Positions 16,781 to 24,686 of a stretch of DNA of 33,831 bases are shown here, piece by piece. Where the stretch lies: assembly GCA_964368605.1 (NCBI GenBank), contig CAYJBP010000015.1, positions 1-33,831 of the forward strand, given 5' to 3'. Source of the stretch: CAYJBP01 sp964368605 (GTDB lineage: Bacteria; Bacillota; Dehalobacteriia; UBA4068). A model generated the notes under the pieces. That model had not been told where the DNA came from. It made no database searches and was given only the letters and a program-made list of their open reading frames with translations. Within the stretch, counting starts at the first letter, position 1, and every line of letters begins with the position of its first letter. A program made the position numbers and the translations under genes.

Positions 16781-18265
16781 GTGCAAAGTAGAGATAAAAT
16801 CAAGTTCTCCGAAGCTAAATACATACGAAGTACTCAGCGTAAGGCTACCGAAAAAAAACGTCTTAGTAAAGTTCAAAGAATTGTATCTACAGCCATTGTT
16901 TTATTAAGTTGTGCTTTTCTGATTTTGGGCGGCATTAATGTGGTTTCGGCCAATACATCCGCTTATCAAATACGTTTGGAAGATCAAGTTTTAGCAACTT
17001 TAAGCAGTGAAGAACAAACCGTTGCAGTTATTGAACGCTACTTGGCAGATAAATCTGCCGAAATGGGTCTGGAAGTTGTTAGTGCTGAATATCTTAGGGT
17101 GGAAAAAGTATCGTCACGCGATGCCGTTTATACCAGCGAAAACGATGCCTACACAATCCTAACCGCCCAAGTGCCAATTTTAGCCCAGGCCGTGGCTGTT
17201 TGCATTAATGGTGAGCCCTTAATGTATGTAGCCGAAAAAGATATTGCTATGCAAGCCATTGATAATATTAAAACTTTCTATCAAGGCGAGGATAATGAAA
17301 CTGTCAGCTCGATTACCGTAATGGAAGAGGTTGGCCTATTATCCACCACCGTAGCACCCGACCAAGTTTTGGATTTAGAGCAAGCCACTAATATGCTGAT
17401 TTACGGCCAAATGTCCGAAGATTATCATTATGTAATGGCCGAGAACGAAACTATTGTTGAAGTTGCTGTAAGCAATGACTTAACCGTAGAACAATTATTA
17501 AGCCTAAACCCCGATTTTAATGCCGAACAGCAATTAAAAATCGGTGATGTTTTATCCTTAAACTTACCCGAGCCTTTGCTTAATGTTCAAATTAAGCGTA
17601 CCGTAGCCATTGAAGAGGAAATTCCCTTCGAAACAGAACAAAGGGATAATTATTCGATGAACCGAGGCGAGGAAGAAGTAGTTACCGTCGGCGAACCCGG
17701 TAAAGCGGTAGATACCGTAGAAATTATCGAGGTTAATGGCGAAATTATCGCCGAAAACACCGTAGAGCGCATTGTTATTAGCGAGCCAGTTACCCAAGTT
17801 GTAGAGCGTGGCGCCATGGTTGTGTCTGCTTCACGTGCCTATACCGGTAGCTTAGGTTCGGGATTGGTAGCTTGGCCTTATCATGGCGTTATAACCTCGC
17901 TGTTTGGCCCGCGTGGTATGGGTTTTCACTCCGGTATCGATATTGGCGGCTCTATTGGCGATGCCATTGTATCGGCCGGTGATGGTGTAGTTATTAGTGC
18001 CCAAAATGATGGCGGCTATGGCCTATGCGTGGTTATCGACCATGGTATAGTAGGCGGCGATCGCTTAGTTACTCTTTATGCTCACTTAAGCGGCATGTTT
18101 GTTAGCGCCGGCCAAACCGTAAGCAAAGGCGAAACTATCGGTGCCCTTGGTAATACCGGTAATAGTACCGGCCCCCACTTACATTTTGAAGTTCAGCTAA
18201 ATGGCATAGCCTATGATCCATTAGCTTTCCTTGATACATCCATCAATATGACTTTTGGAAATTAA
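16781..18265 (+). CDS. Membrane-anchored cell-wall peptidase: LysM, G5 and M23 domains
   Basis: This protein of about 494 residues probably cleaves or remodels peptidoglycan. In order: a basic cytoplasmic N-terminus, one hydrophobic segment (about residues 36-60, VSTAIVLLSCAFLILGG) acting as anchor or signal, a LysM-like module (about 205-262, YVMAENETIVEVA to LKIGDVLSLNLP), a G5 domain (about 266-345) and a C-terminal M23 (LytM) endopeptidase (about 360-485). The M23 zinc and active-site residues are visible in FHSGIDIGG, LYAHLS and GPHLHFEV. I prefer the GTG at 16781 because AAAAGGA lies 8 bases before it. The ATG at 16763 has no ribosome site but would add only six residues. It is transcribed alone, between its own promoter and terminator. 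Confidence 0.9.
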   Translation: MQSRDKIKFSEAKYIRSTQRKATEKKRLSKVQRIVSTAIVLLSCAFLILGGINVVSANTSAYQIRLEDQVLATLSSEEQTVAVIERYLADKSAEMGLEVVSAEYLRVEKVSSRDAVYTSENDAYTILTAQVPILAQAVAVCINGEPLMYVAEKDIAMQAIDNIKTFYQGEDNETVSSITVMEEVGLLSTTVAPDQVLDLEQATNMLIYGQMSEDYHYVMAENETIVEVAVSNDLTVEQLLSLNPDFNAEQQLKIGDVLSLNLPEPLLNVQIKRTVAIEEEIPFETEQRDNYSMNRGEEEVVTVGEPGKAVDTVEIIEVNGEIIAENTVERIVISEPVTQVVERGAMVVSASRAYTGSLGSGLVAWPYHGVITSLFGPRGMGFHSGIDIGGSIGDAIVSAGDGVVISAQNDGGYGLCVVIDHGIVGGDRLVTLYAHLSGMFVSAGQTVSKGETIGALGNTGNSTGPHLHFEVQLNGIAYDPLAFLDTSINMTFGN

Positions 18266-18282
18266 TAATAATTTATTAATTA

Positions 18283-18328
18283 ACTAGGCTATGCTCTATT
18301 AAATATGGGGTATAGTCTAGTTTTTTAT
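18283..18328 (+). terminator. Intrinsic terminator after the M23 peptidase
   Basis: ACTAGGCTATGCTC pairs with GGGGTATAGTCTAGT (a few wobble positions) around an AT-rich loop, followed by TTTTTT. Confidence 0.8.
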
Positions 18329-18377
18329 TATAATTTAATATTTTTTTAAATTATTTGTAAATTTATTAAAATTTTAC

Positions 18378-18406
18378 TTTTCAAATCGGCTTTTTTTAGA
18401 TATAAT
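18378..18406 (+). promoter_or_regulatory. Probable promoter for corA
   Basis: A consensus TATAAT at 18401-18406 lies 25 bases before the start, with TTTTCA 17 bases upstream as a weak -35. Confidence 0.5.
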
Positions 18407-18431
18407 AGAAGTAGGACTGGGAGGTGAAGCG

Positions 18432-19367
18432 GTGCTATTTATATATCAAAGCCGAGAGAATAATTTACGCTCGATTGAAGCCATCGAAAAAAACTGCTGG
18501 ATTAATTTAATAAATCCTACCGAGGCCGAATTGCAGCAGGTGATCAGCGCTACCGGCTTGGATGAAACCTTTTTAAAATACCCCTTAGACGATGAGGAAA
18601 TTCCTCGTGCCGAAGTAGAAGAAGATCAGGCTATGATCATTATCCATACCCCTTTAAGGGTAGATGATGATATTATCTACGACACTATCCCTTTGGGCAT
18701 TGTTTTAAACCATGATTATATTGTAACTATCTCTCTTTATGATTTAAATCTGCTGGAAGAATTTATGTCTACCAGAATTAAAGACTTGGCAACATTTAAA
18801 AAAACCCGCTTTATTTTTCATCTATTGCAACGCAAAACAACTTTATTCCTGCGCTATCTTAGGGATATTAATTTGCGAATGGAAAAAATGGAAGATGAAA
18901 TAAATAGAAGTATGAAAAACAAGGACTTGCTCTATTTGCTAAACTTACAAAAAACCTTAGTTTATTTTTCTACTTCTTTAAGATATAATGCTAGAGTGAT
19001 GAATAGGCTGATGCGCGGAAAAACCGTTAAAATGTATGAGGAGGATGAGGACTTACTAGAAGATGTAATAATCGAGAACACGCAGGCTATCGAAATGGCC
19101 GATATTTATAGTGATATCGCCGCCAGCACTATGAATTCCTTCGCTTCTTTAATTTCTAATAATCTAAGCGATACAATGAAGCTTTTAACAGGCATAACCA
19201 TTATTTTATCTATCCCCACCATGATTGCCAGCTTTTGGGGTATGAATGTTGCTGTACCTTTTGGTAATGCAATATCTGTATTTGCTTCGTTTGGAATTAT
19301 TCTTGTTTTTGCTCTAATTGCTTGTATTGTATCAATTGTTTTGTTACGTAAAAAGGATATGTTCTAA
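18432..19367 (+). CDS. corA: CorA-family divalent metal ion transporter
   Basis: This 311-residue channel-like transporter is for Mg2+ or similar divalent ions. A cytoplasmic N-terminal domain of about 240 residues, with long helices, is followed by two C-terminal membrane segments. The family signature GMN appears at the end of the first membrane helix (ASFWGMNVAVPFG), and the second helix (VFASFGIILVFALIACIVSIV) ends in a basic tail (LRKKDMF). The start is GTG with GGGAGGTGA upstream. In place of the classical MPEL loop it has VPFG, as in many CorA subgroup-B proteins, so ion selectivity cannot be stated. A chemotaxis receptor gene follows after 32 bases. Confidence 0.9.
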   Translation: MLFIYQSRENNLRSIEAIEKNCWINLINPTEAELQQVISATGLDETFLKYPLDDEEIPRAEVEEDQAMIIIHTPLRVDDDIIYDTIPLGIVLNHDYIVTISLYDLNLLEEFMSTRIKDLATFKKTRFIFHLLQRKTTLFLRYLRDINLRMEKMEDEINRSMKNKDLLYLLNLQKTLVYFSTSLRYNARVMNRLMRGKTVKMYEEDEDLLEDVIIENTQAIEMADIYSDIAASTMNSFASLISNNLSDTMKLLTGITIILSIPTMIASFWGMNVAVPFGNAISVFASFGIILVFALIACIVSIVLLRKKDMF

Positions 19368-19399
19368 AACCAAAAACTATTTTTATGGAGGTCATACTA

Positions 19400-21199
19400 A
19401 TGCGTAATCTAAATATCAAGAGTAAGATTTTAGTAAGTTTCGGAATTACCTTTGTGTTAACTTTAGCTATTGGCTTAATCGGTATTTTTTCTTTAGTTAC
19501 AGCATCAAGCAATACTGTTGATTTAAATAATCGCGCCAATAATTCTTCTATTTTAACATATCTATTGGCAAATATGAATGCTCAGCAAGCAGCTTATCGT
19601 GGTGCCACTTTATACTACTTAATGGAAGATGATGAGCGCTTCGAGCGTGATACAAATAGCTTAGCTTCTTTAGATGCCGAGTTTATTGCCACATTAGGTA
19701 TGATGAATAGCGAGGTATTAACCGATGCGGATAGCCAAGCTATATCTGCAATTTCAACATCCTATGCAACATATGATAAGCTAATAGACGACTTTTTGGA
19801 GGCTCTTTCCCAGCCAGGTCTTACCGAAAGCGAGATGCAAACTTATATTAGTTTATTTTCCCAGCCGTCAGCGGATGTTGTAAGTGGGGTAACAGCCTTA
19901 GTTGGTAGCTATGCCACCGATACCGATAGATCCGCTTTAGATAGCATAGCCGCCGAAAAAGTTATGATTATTTTCTTAATTGTAATTTTAGTTTTAGCCG
20001 TGGCTGCCTCAATCTTCGTATCTAATTTCTTGACTAAGATGATTGTACCACCCTTGCACCTAATCCAAGTTTGCCTTAAGCAAATTGCCGATACCGGTAA
20101 TCTTAACTTTACTGAAGAAGAATGGGCTTTGGGCCGTAAGTATAATCAGTTTAAGGATGAGGCTTCTCAGGCCTTGGCAGCTTTTATGAGTATGCTCAAG
20201 CAAATGCTTTATTATGGACAAGTATTGGAAAAAATTTCCAAGCGTGACTTAACCGTTGAAATCGAAACCTTAGGAGCGCAAGATACTATGGGTAATGGCC
20301 TAAGCACCATGGTTCATACCCTAAGCGATATGATTAATGAAATTAAAACCTCTGCCGAATTTGTATCGGCCGGCGCCGTTCAAATTGCCGATGGTGCTAC
20401 TGCCCTTGCCAATGGCAGCACCGATCAGGCAGCTACCTTGGATCAATTATCGTCTTCGATTGCCCAAATCCGCGAAAAGTCTATCCTAAGCTCTAAAATG
20501 GCTGTTGAAACTACAGGATATACTACCGATGCTGCCAATTTCTTGGGCGAAAGCATCGGCTATATGGGTCAATTAAATGATGCGATGACTAATATCGAAA
20601 ATTCCAGTAAAAATATTGTTAGTGTAACCAAAGTTATTGAAGATATTGCTTTCCAAACCAATATCTTGGCCTTAAATGCTGCTGTTGAAGCCGCCCGTGC
20701 CGGCCAACATGGTAAAGGCTTTGCCGTTGTTGCCGATGAAGTACGTAACTTAGCAGCTAAAAGTAGTGCCGCCGCTAAGGAAACTTCTTCTTTAATTCAA
20801 GGCAGTGTAGACAGTGTGCGTAATGGTTCGGGTATCTTGGTTCAAACCGGCGATAGCCTAACTAAAGTTACCGAAATTGCCGGCCAAATAGTTTCAGCCA
20901 TGGAAGATATCTCGGCCAAAAATGATGAGCAATATGCCGCTATCGACGAGATGACCACCGCTATTAGCCAGGTTTCGATGGTTGTACAAGCCAATAGCGC
21001 CACCGCTCAAGAAAGTGCCGCTTCTTCGGAAGAATTAAGCAGCCAAAGTGCTGTGCTTAATGATATTATTGCCAAGTTTAAAACCAGCCAAGATCATTCT
21101 TCGGTAGGTACCGGCCGTTCCGGCTATATCGCAGCTTCTAGCGAGAGTAGTTATGACTTTGATAGTAGCAATAGCGATTTACATAAGTACTCTTATTAA
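19400..21199 (+). CDS. Methyl-accepting chemotaxis protein
   Basis: This 599-residue transmembrane chemoreceptor has a short cytoplasmic N-terminus and a first membrane helix (about residues 8-33). A helical periplasmic-type sensor of about 150 residues follows (four-helix-bundle type by appearance), then a second membrane helix (about 190-212, MIIFLIVILVLAVAASIFV). HAMP and linker regions lead to the signalling domain. The highly conserved hairpin tip is visible as AFQTNILALNAAVEAARAG followed by GKGFAVVADEVRNLAAKS, the site that contacts CheA and CheW. I chose the ATG at 19400 because GGAGG lies between it and the ATG at 19385. Flagellar genes are not in the window. The ligand is unknown. 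Confidence 0.92.
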   Translation: MRNLNIKSKILVSFGITFVLTLAIGLIGIFSLVTASSNTVDLNNRANNSSILTYLLANMNAQQAAYRGATLYYLMEDDERFERDTNSLASLDAEFIATLGMMNSEVLTDADSQAISAISTSYATYDKLIDDFLEALSQPGLTESEMQTYISLFSQPSADVVSGVTALVGSYATDTDRSALDSIAAEKVMIIFLIVILVLAVAASIFVSNFLTKMIVPPLHLIQVCLKQIADTGNLNFTEEEWALGRKYNQFKDEASQALAAFMSMLKQMLYYGQVLEKISKRDLTVEIETLGAQDTMGNGLSTMVHTLSDMINEIKTSAEFVSAGAVQIADGATALANGSTDQAATLDQLSSSIAQIREKSILSSKMAVETTGYTTDAANFLGESIGYMGQLNDAMTNIENSSKNIVSVTKVIEDIAFQTNILALNAAVEAARAGQHGKGFAVVADEVRNLAAKSSAAAKETSSLIQGSVDSVRNGSGILVQTGDSLTKVTEIAGQIVSAMEDISAKNDEQYAAIDEMTTAISQVSMVVQANSATAQESAASSEELSSQSAVLNDIIAKFKTSQDHSSVGTGRSGYIAASSESSYDFDSSNSDLHKYSY

Positions 21200-21237
21200 G
21201 GCCTTAAATTGGCTTTGATTGGCTTTGATTAGTAAAA

Positions 21238-21274
21238 GGGCTGCCGCAATTAATTTTGCGCGCAGCCCTTTTTT
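21238..21274 (+). terminator. Intrinsic terminator after the chemotaxis receptor gene
   Basis: GGGCTGC and GCAGCCC arms with inner CGCAA/TTGCG pairing are followed by TTTTTT. It closes the corA-receptor unit. Confidence 0.85.
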
Positions 21275-21335
21275 GTATTAGTAAATTCATTACTTTTTGG
21301 TAAAAAGTAGTACAAAAACTTTTAAAATAAAGAGA

Positions 21336-21371
21336 AGGGGAGTGTCAAGAAAAGACAGCTCCCCTTTTTTA
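21336..21371. terminator. Terminator-like hairpin between convergent genes
   Basis: AGGGGAGTGTC and GACAGCTCCCCT form a stem with one bulge, followed on the plus strand by TTTTTT. It lies directly at the 3' end of the minus-strand hydrolase gene and may act mainly on plus-strand read-through. Confidence 0.65.
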
Positions 21372-22247
21372 TTAATCGTTTTTATTAAACCAATCTTTTA
21401 CTAGCGGCACATATTCTTGATGGGCATCCATCATGCAAACATGGCGGCCATGGAGTAATTCCCATTGGGAATTGGGAATATGATCATACATATATTTTGC
21501 TACTAAAGGAGTGCATTCGTCTGCTGTGCCACTGATGATTAAGCTTGGTTGCTTGATATCTTTTAGCTTAGCTCGGTAATCAAAATCTTTGAGGGTTCCG
21601 CTGGGGGCAAACTCGGTATGCCCCCAGGCGCAGATATATGATTCTTTGCCAATAATGCGATGGCGGGCAAGGCATTCCGGAAGATTTTCATCCTTGGAAT
21701 AGCAGTGGCGGGCCATATAGGCCTTAACGGCCTTTACGTAGTCGGGGTTTTCATAATCTTGATTTGCTTCGGCTTGGATGATAGCATCTTGCATATGCTG
21801 CGGAAAATAGGTTAAATATCTTCTTTGCTCTTCTTCCCACATTGCCGAGGAGGGCAAGGTGCTATCTAAAACTGCACTTAGCACATCTTTGGGCTGATGA
21901 TCACAAAGATAAGCTATTAGCAACATTCCGCCCCAGGAATGGCCTAGCATATGGCATTCTTTAATAGCTAAATGTTCTTTAAGGGCTATTAGCTCATTCA
22001 TCCAGGTATCCAAAGTCCAAAGCGAGGGATTAGATTCAACCATCGAGTTGCCGCAGCCCAGCTGATCATAGCTAATAAGGGCTCGTCCATCTTCGGCGAT
22101 ACAATCTAAAAGCTCCATGCCATTATGGGTAGAGCCGGGGCCGCCATGCAATAAAATAACCGGTTTTGTATTGCCGCTGCATTCTCCTGCTATACGATAA
22201 TAAGTTTTGTGGCCTAAATAAGGCATATATCCTTCGGTAATTTTCAT
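21372..22247 (-). CDS. pip: Proline iminopeptidase-family alpha/beta hydrolase (S33)
   Basis: This 291-residue serine hydrolase is probably a cytoplasmic aminopeptidase that releases N-terminal proline or a related residue. It begins MKITEGYMPYLGHKTYYRI, very like proline iminopeptidases of lactobacilli and clostridia. The oxyanion region is LHGGPGSTHNG, the nucleophile elbow is GHSWGG, the acid is likely in SGTADECTP, and the catalytic His is in LHGRHVCM near the C-terminus. I set the start at 22247, where AAGGAG is well placed. A start at 22313 would add 22 residues unlike the family and would run into the neighbouring gene. It lies 31 bases downstream of the C_GCAxxG_C_C gene and is likely cotranscribed with it. 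Confidence 0.88.
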   Translation of the reverse strand: MKITEGYMPYLGHKTYYRIAGECSGNTKPVILLHGGPGSTHNGMELLDCIAEDGRALISYDQLGCGNSMVESNPSLWTLDTWMNELIALKEHLAIKECHMLGHSWGGMLLIAYLCDHQPKDVLSAVLDSTLPSSAMWEEEQRRYLTYFPQHMQDAIIQAEANQDYENPDYVKAVKAYMARHCYSKDENLPECLARHRIIGKESYICAWGHTEFAPSGTLKDFDYRAKLKDIKQPSLIISGTADECTPLVAKYMYDHIPNSQWELLHGRHVCMMDAHQEYVPLVKDWFNKND

Positions 22248-22278
22248 ATTATAGCTCCTTATTAGATTAATGCAAAAC

Positions 22279-22695
22279 TTATGCTCGCCCTTTTTGTTTA
22301 TTATTTTGGACAATATCGTCTAAAATTGTAGCAGCAGTGGCCATAATTGGGCTGCATTTTTTAAACACTGTATAATGGGCATCTTTTAGCGGTTTGCAAT
22401 TTAAGGCTCCCATTTCTTGCTCAAATCTTTGCAAAAAATCGGCAGTTAACTTTTTAATTTCTTTGCTGCCATGGGCATTATCTACCACATATAAGCTACT
22501 TAAAACAGCAACTGCCCCGGCTAAAGCGCCACATAAATGTTCTACGCCCATGCCGCCGCCAAAGCCTGCCAAAAGCTTACATGCCTGCTTATCCAATTGC
22601 AAATCATAGGCCTGATTAGCCCCATATATCATTTTTTCGGCACAATTATAATCCTCGGCCTTACCAAAACCTTCGGCCAATAAGTTTGCTAACAT
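22279..22695 (-). CDS. C_GCAxxG_C_C family redox-type protein
   Basis: This 138-residue protein has conserved cysteines in NCAEKM, near GGGMGVEHLCGALAGAV, in NCKPL, and in KCSPIMATAATILDDIV. These match the pattern that gives the C_GCAxxG_C_C family its name. The family is common in anaerobes and is thought to have a redox or metal-related role, but its biochemistry is poorly known. The glycine-rich centre may form a membrane-associated or cofactor-binding helix. GAGGAGG precedes the ATG. It is the first gene of a two-gene unit with the proline iminopeptidase-like hydrolase. Confidence 0.88.
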   Translation of the reverse strand: MLANLLAEGFGKAEDYNCAEKMIYGANQAYDLQLDKQACKLLAGFGGGMGVEHLCGALAGAVAVLSSLYVVDNAHGSKEIKKLTADFLQRFEQEMGALNCKPLKDAHYTVFKKCSPIMATAATILDDIVQNNKQKGRA

Positions 22696-22830
22696 TGCAT
22701 AACCTCCTCATAATTTATTTTAATTAACTTCCACAAAAAAAGACAATTTCCTTTAGTTAATGTTGATGCAAGCTATAAGCAGCGACTAAAGGCTTGCAAA
22801 TTAAGCCTAAAAAATTATTGCCATAAATAA

Positions 22831-22860
22831 AAAGGGGCTGTCGCAACCGACAGCCCCTTT
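22831..22860 (-). terminator. Intrinsic terminator of the hydrogenase operon
   Basis: A perfect 13-bp stem (AAAGGGGCTGTCG/CGACAGCCCCTTT) with a 4-base loop lies 12 bases beyond the hydA stop. On the minus strand the stem runs into TTTTTATTTAT. Confidence 0.9.
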
Positions 22861-22872
22861 TGTTTTTGAAAA

Positions 22873-24672
22873 TTATTCGCTTTCCGGACTATACTTTTCG
22901 CGAGCAGTATACTCGGTATGCAATAGCTCATGCGAGCGATGGCCGAGTGGCTCAAGTAAAAATTCTTTGTATAAGGTATCGATATGCGGATTATTATGCG
23001 ATTTACGCATTTTCTTACCCTCGTCCTCGGCATAGATGGCTTCGGCACGATTAGCCTTAATCGGGCTGGTATAGCTGCCGCGTGGCTGACCACCACCGGC
23101 AATACAGCCGCCCGGGCAGCCCATTACTTCGATAAAGTGATAGGGCGATTCGCCGGCTACCAATTGATCCATAATTTTACGTGCGCCTGCTAAGCCGCTG
23201 GTAACAGCAACTTTGGCTGTAAAGCCTTCTAGGAATTTATATTCCGGCAATACGTTTTCGAAGGTAAGAGCAGCCTCTTTGATTTGGTCAAAACCAATAA
23301 TCGGGGCTACATGTAATTTGTCGAAAGGTAGCTCGCGGCCGGTTACCAATTCATAAACGGTACGCAAGGCAGCCTCCATAACACCGCCGGTTACACCGAA
23401 GATATCGGCAGCGCCCGAGGATAAGCCCAAAGGTGCATCAAATTCCGATTCCTTCATGCCGGCAAAATCGATACCTGCTTCTCTAATCATTCTGGCCAGC
23501 TCACGGGTGGTAAGTACGGCATCTACATTAGGCACGCCATTATTTACCATCTCGGGGCGAGCTGCTTCGAACTTTTTAGCGGTACAGGGCATTACCGATA
23601 CCACAAAAATATCTTCCGGCTTAATGCCTAATTTTTCGGCATAATAGGATTTTACTACCGCGCCTTCCATCATATGCGGCGATTTGCAAGACGATAAATT
23701 ATCTAAATTATTATGATAATTATGCTCGCAGAATTTAATCCAACCGGGGCTACAGCTGGTAATCATCGGTAATACAGCACTTCCACCGGTAAGGGCGGCT
23801 TTGGCGCGATCGAGGAATTCGCTGCCTTCTTCCATAATGGTTAAGTCGGCTGCAAAGTTGGTATCAAAAACATCATCAAATAAAAGCTCTTTTAAGGCCG
23901 AAGCCAATTTGCCGGTAACCGCAGTACCAGGGGCTAGGCCAAATTCTTCGCCTATACCTACCCTAATTGCCGGGGCAACCTGTACCACGGTGCGCTTTTT
24001 AGGATCGGCAATGGCATCCCAAACTTGGGCAATGGCATCGGTTTCTTTAAGGGCATTTACCGGGCAAACATTAATGCATTGGCCACAATAAGTGCAATCA
24101 ACCTCGGCCAAATTAAAGCCCATGGCCGGGCCTACCACGGTTTTAAAACCACGGTTTTGAGCATTTAAAATACCCACTTTTTGTACTTCATTACATACTG
24201 TTATGCAACGACGGCATAATACACATTTGGCCATATCACGAGTAACCGAAGGCGAAACATCAACAAACTCGGCCGAGCGCTCGCCTACAAAACGCTTTTC
24301 GGTAACGCCCAAACGCTGGGATATATCTTGTAATTCGCAGGTGCCGCTTCTAAAGCAATGCAGGCAATCTTGCGGATGATCGGATAAAATTAATTCGCAA
24401 TTTAATTTGCGTGCCTTACGGGCTTTGGCCGAATTGGTATAAATTACCATACCATCGGTGGCCTTTACCATACAGGCTGCTTGCAGGGTGCGTGCGCCTA
24501 CTACTTCTACCACACACATCCGGCAGCCGCCGTATTGATGAATATCCTCCAGATAGCAAAGGCTGGGGATATAAATGCCCTCTTCCTTGGCGGCCTGAAT
24601 AATAGTATAGCCTTCAGGAACAGTGATTGGCTTTTCGTTTATGGTTATATTAATCATTTTTTGATTTTCCAT
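22873..24672 (-). CDS. hydA: [FeFe] hydrogenase catalytic subunit HydA
   Basis: This 599-residue catalytic subunit makes or oxidises H2. FeS domains in order: an N-terminal [2Fe-2S] (Cys39, 50, 53, 67), a His/Cys-ligated [4Fe-4S] (His99, Cys103, 106, 112), and two [4Fe-4S] ferredoxin clusters (Cys150-160 and Cys203-213). The H-cluster domain then shows motif 1 TSCSPGW (305-311), motif 2 MPCTAKKFE (361-369) and motif 3 EVMGCPGGCIAGGGQP (515-530). Motif 1 has one Cys where many enzymes have two adjacent ones. The domain order fits the NAD-linked trimeric, often electron-bifurcating, class. The ATG at 24672 has AAGGGGTGG upstream and leaves 14 bases after the HydB stop. Hydrogenase maturases (HydE, F, G) are not in the window. 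Confidence 0.95.
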   Translation of the reverse strand: MENQKMINITINEKPITVPEGYTIIQAAKEEGIYIPSLCYLEDIHQYGGCRMCVVEVVGARTLQAACMVKATDGMVIYTNSAKARKARKLNCELILSDHPQDCLHCFRSGTCELQDISQRLGVTEKRFVGERSAEFVDVSPSVTRDMAKCVLCRRCITVCNEVQKVGILNAQNRGFKTVVGPAMGFNLAEVDCTYCGQCINVCPVNALKETDAIAQVWDAIADPKKRTVVQVAPAIRVGIGEEFGLAPGTAVTGKLASALKELLFDDVFDTNFAADLTIMEEGSEFLDRAKAALTGGSAVLPMITSCSPGWIKFCEHNYHNNLDNLSSCKSPHMMEGAVVKSYYAEKLGIKPEDIFVVSVMPCTAKKFEAARPEMVNNGVPNVDAVLTTRELARMIREAGIDFAGMKESEFDAPLGLSSGAADIFGVTGGVMEAALRTVYELVTGRELPFDKLHVAPIIGFDQIKEAALTFENVLPEYKFLEGFTAKVAVTSGLAGARKIMDQLVAGESPYHFIEVMGCPGGCIAGGGQPRGSYTSPIKANRAEAIYAEDEGKKMRKSHNNPHIDTLYKEFLLEPLGHRSHELLHTEYTAREKYSPESE

Positions 24673-24686
24673 GATTCCACCCCTTA

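Noticed and set aside
21209..21230. Tandem GGCTTTGATT repeat after the chemotaxis receptor gene
   Set aside because: Only two 10-base units next to a terminator. This is compatible with chance or slippage and has no apparent function.
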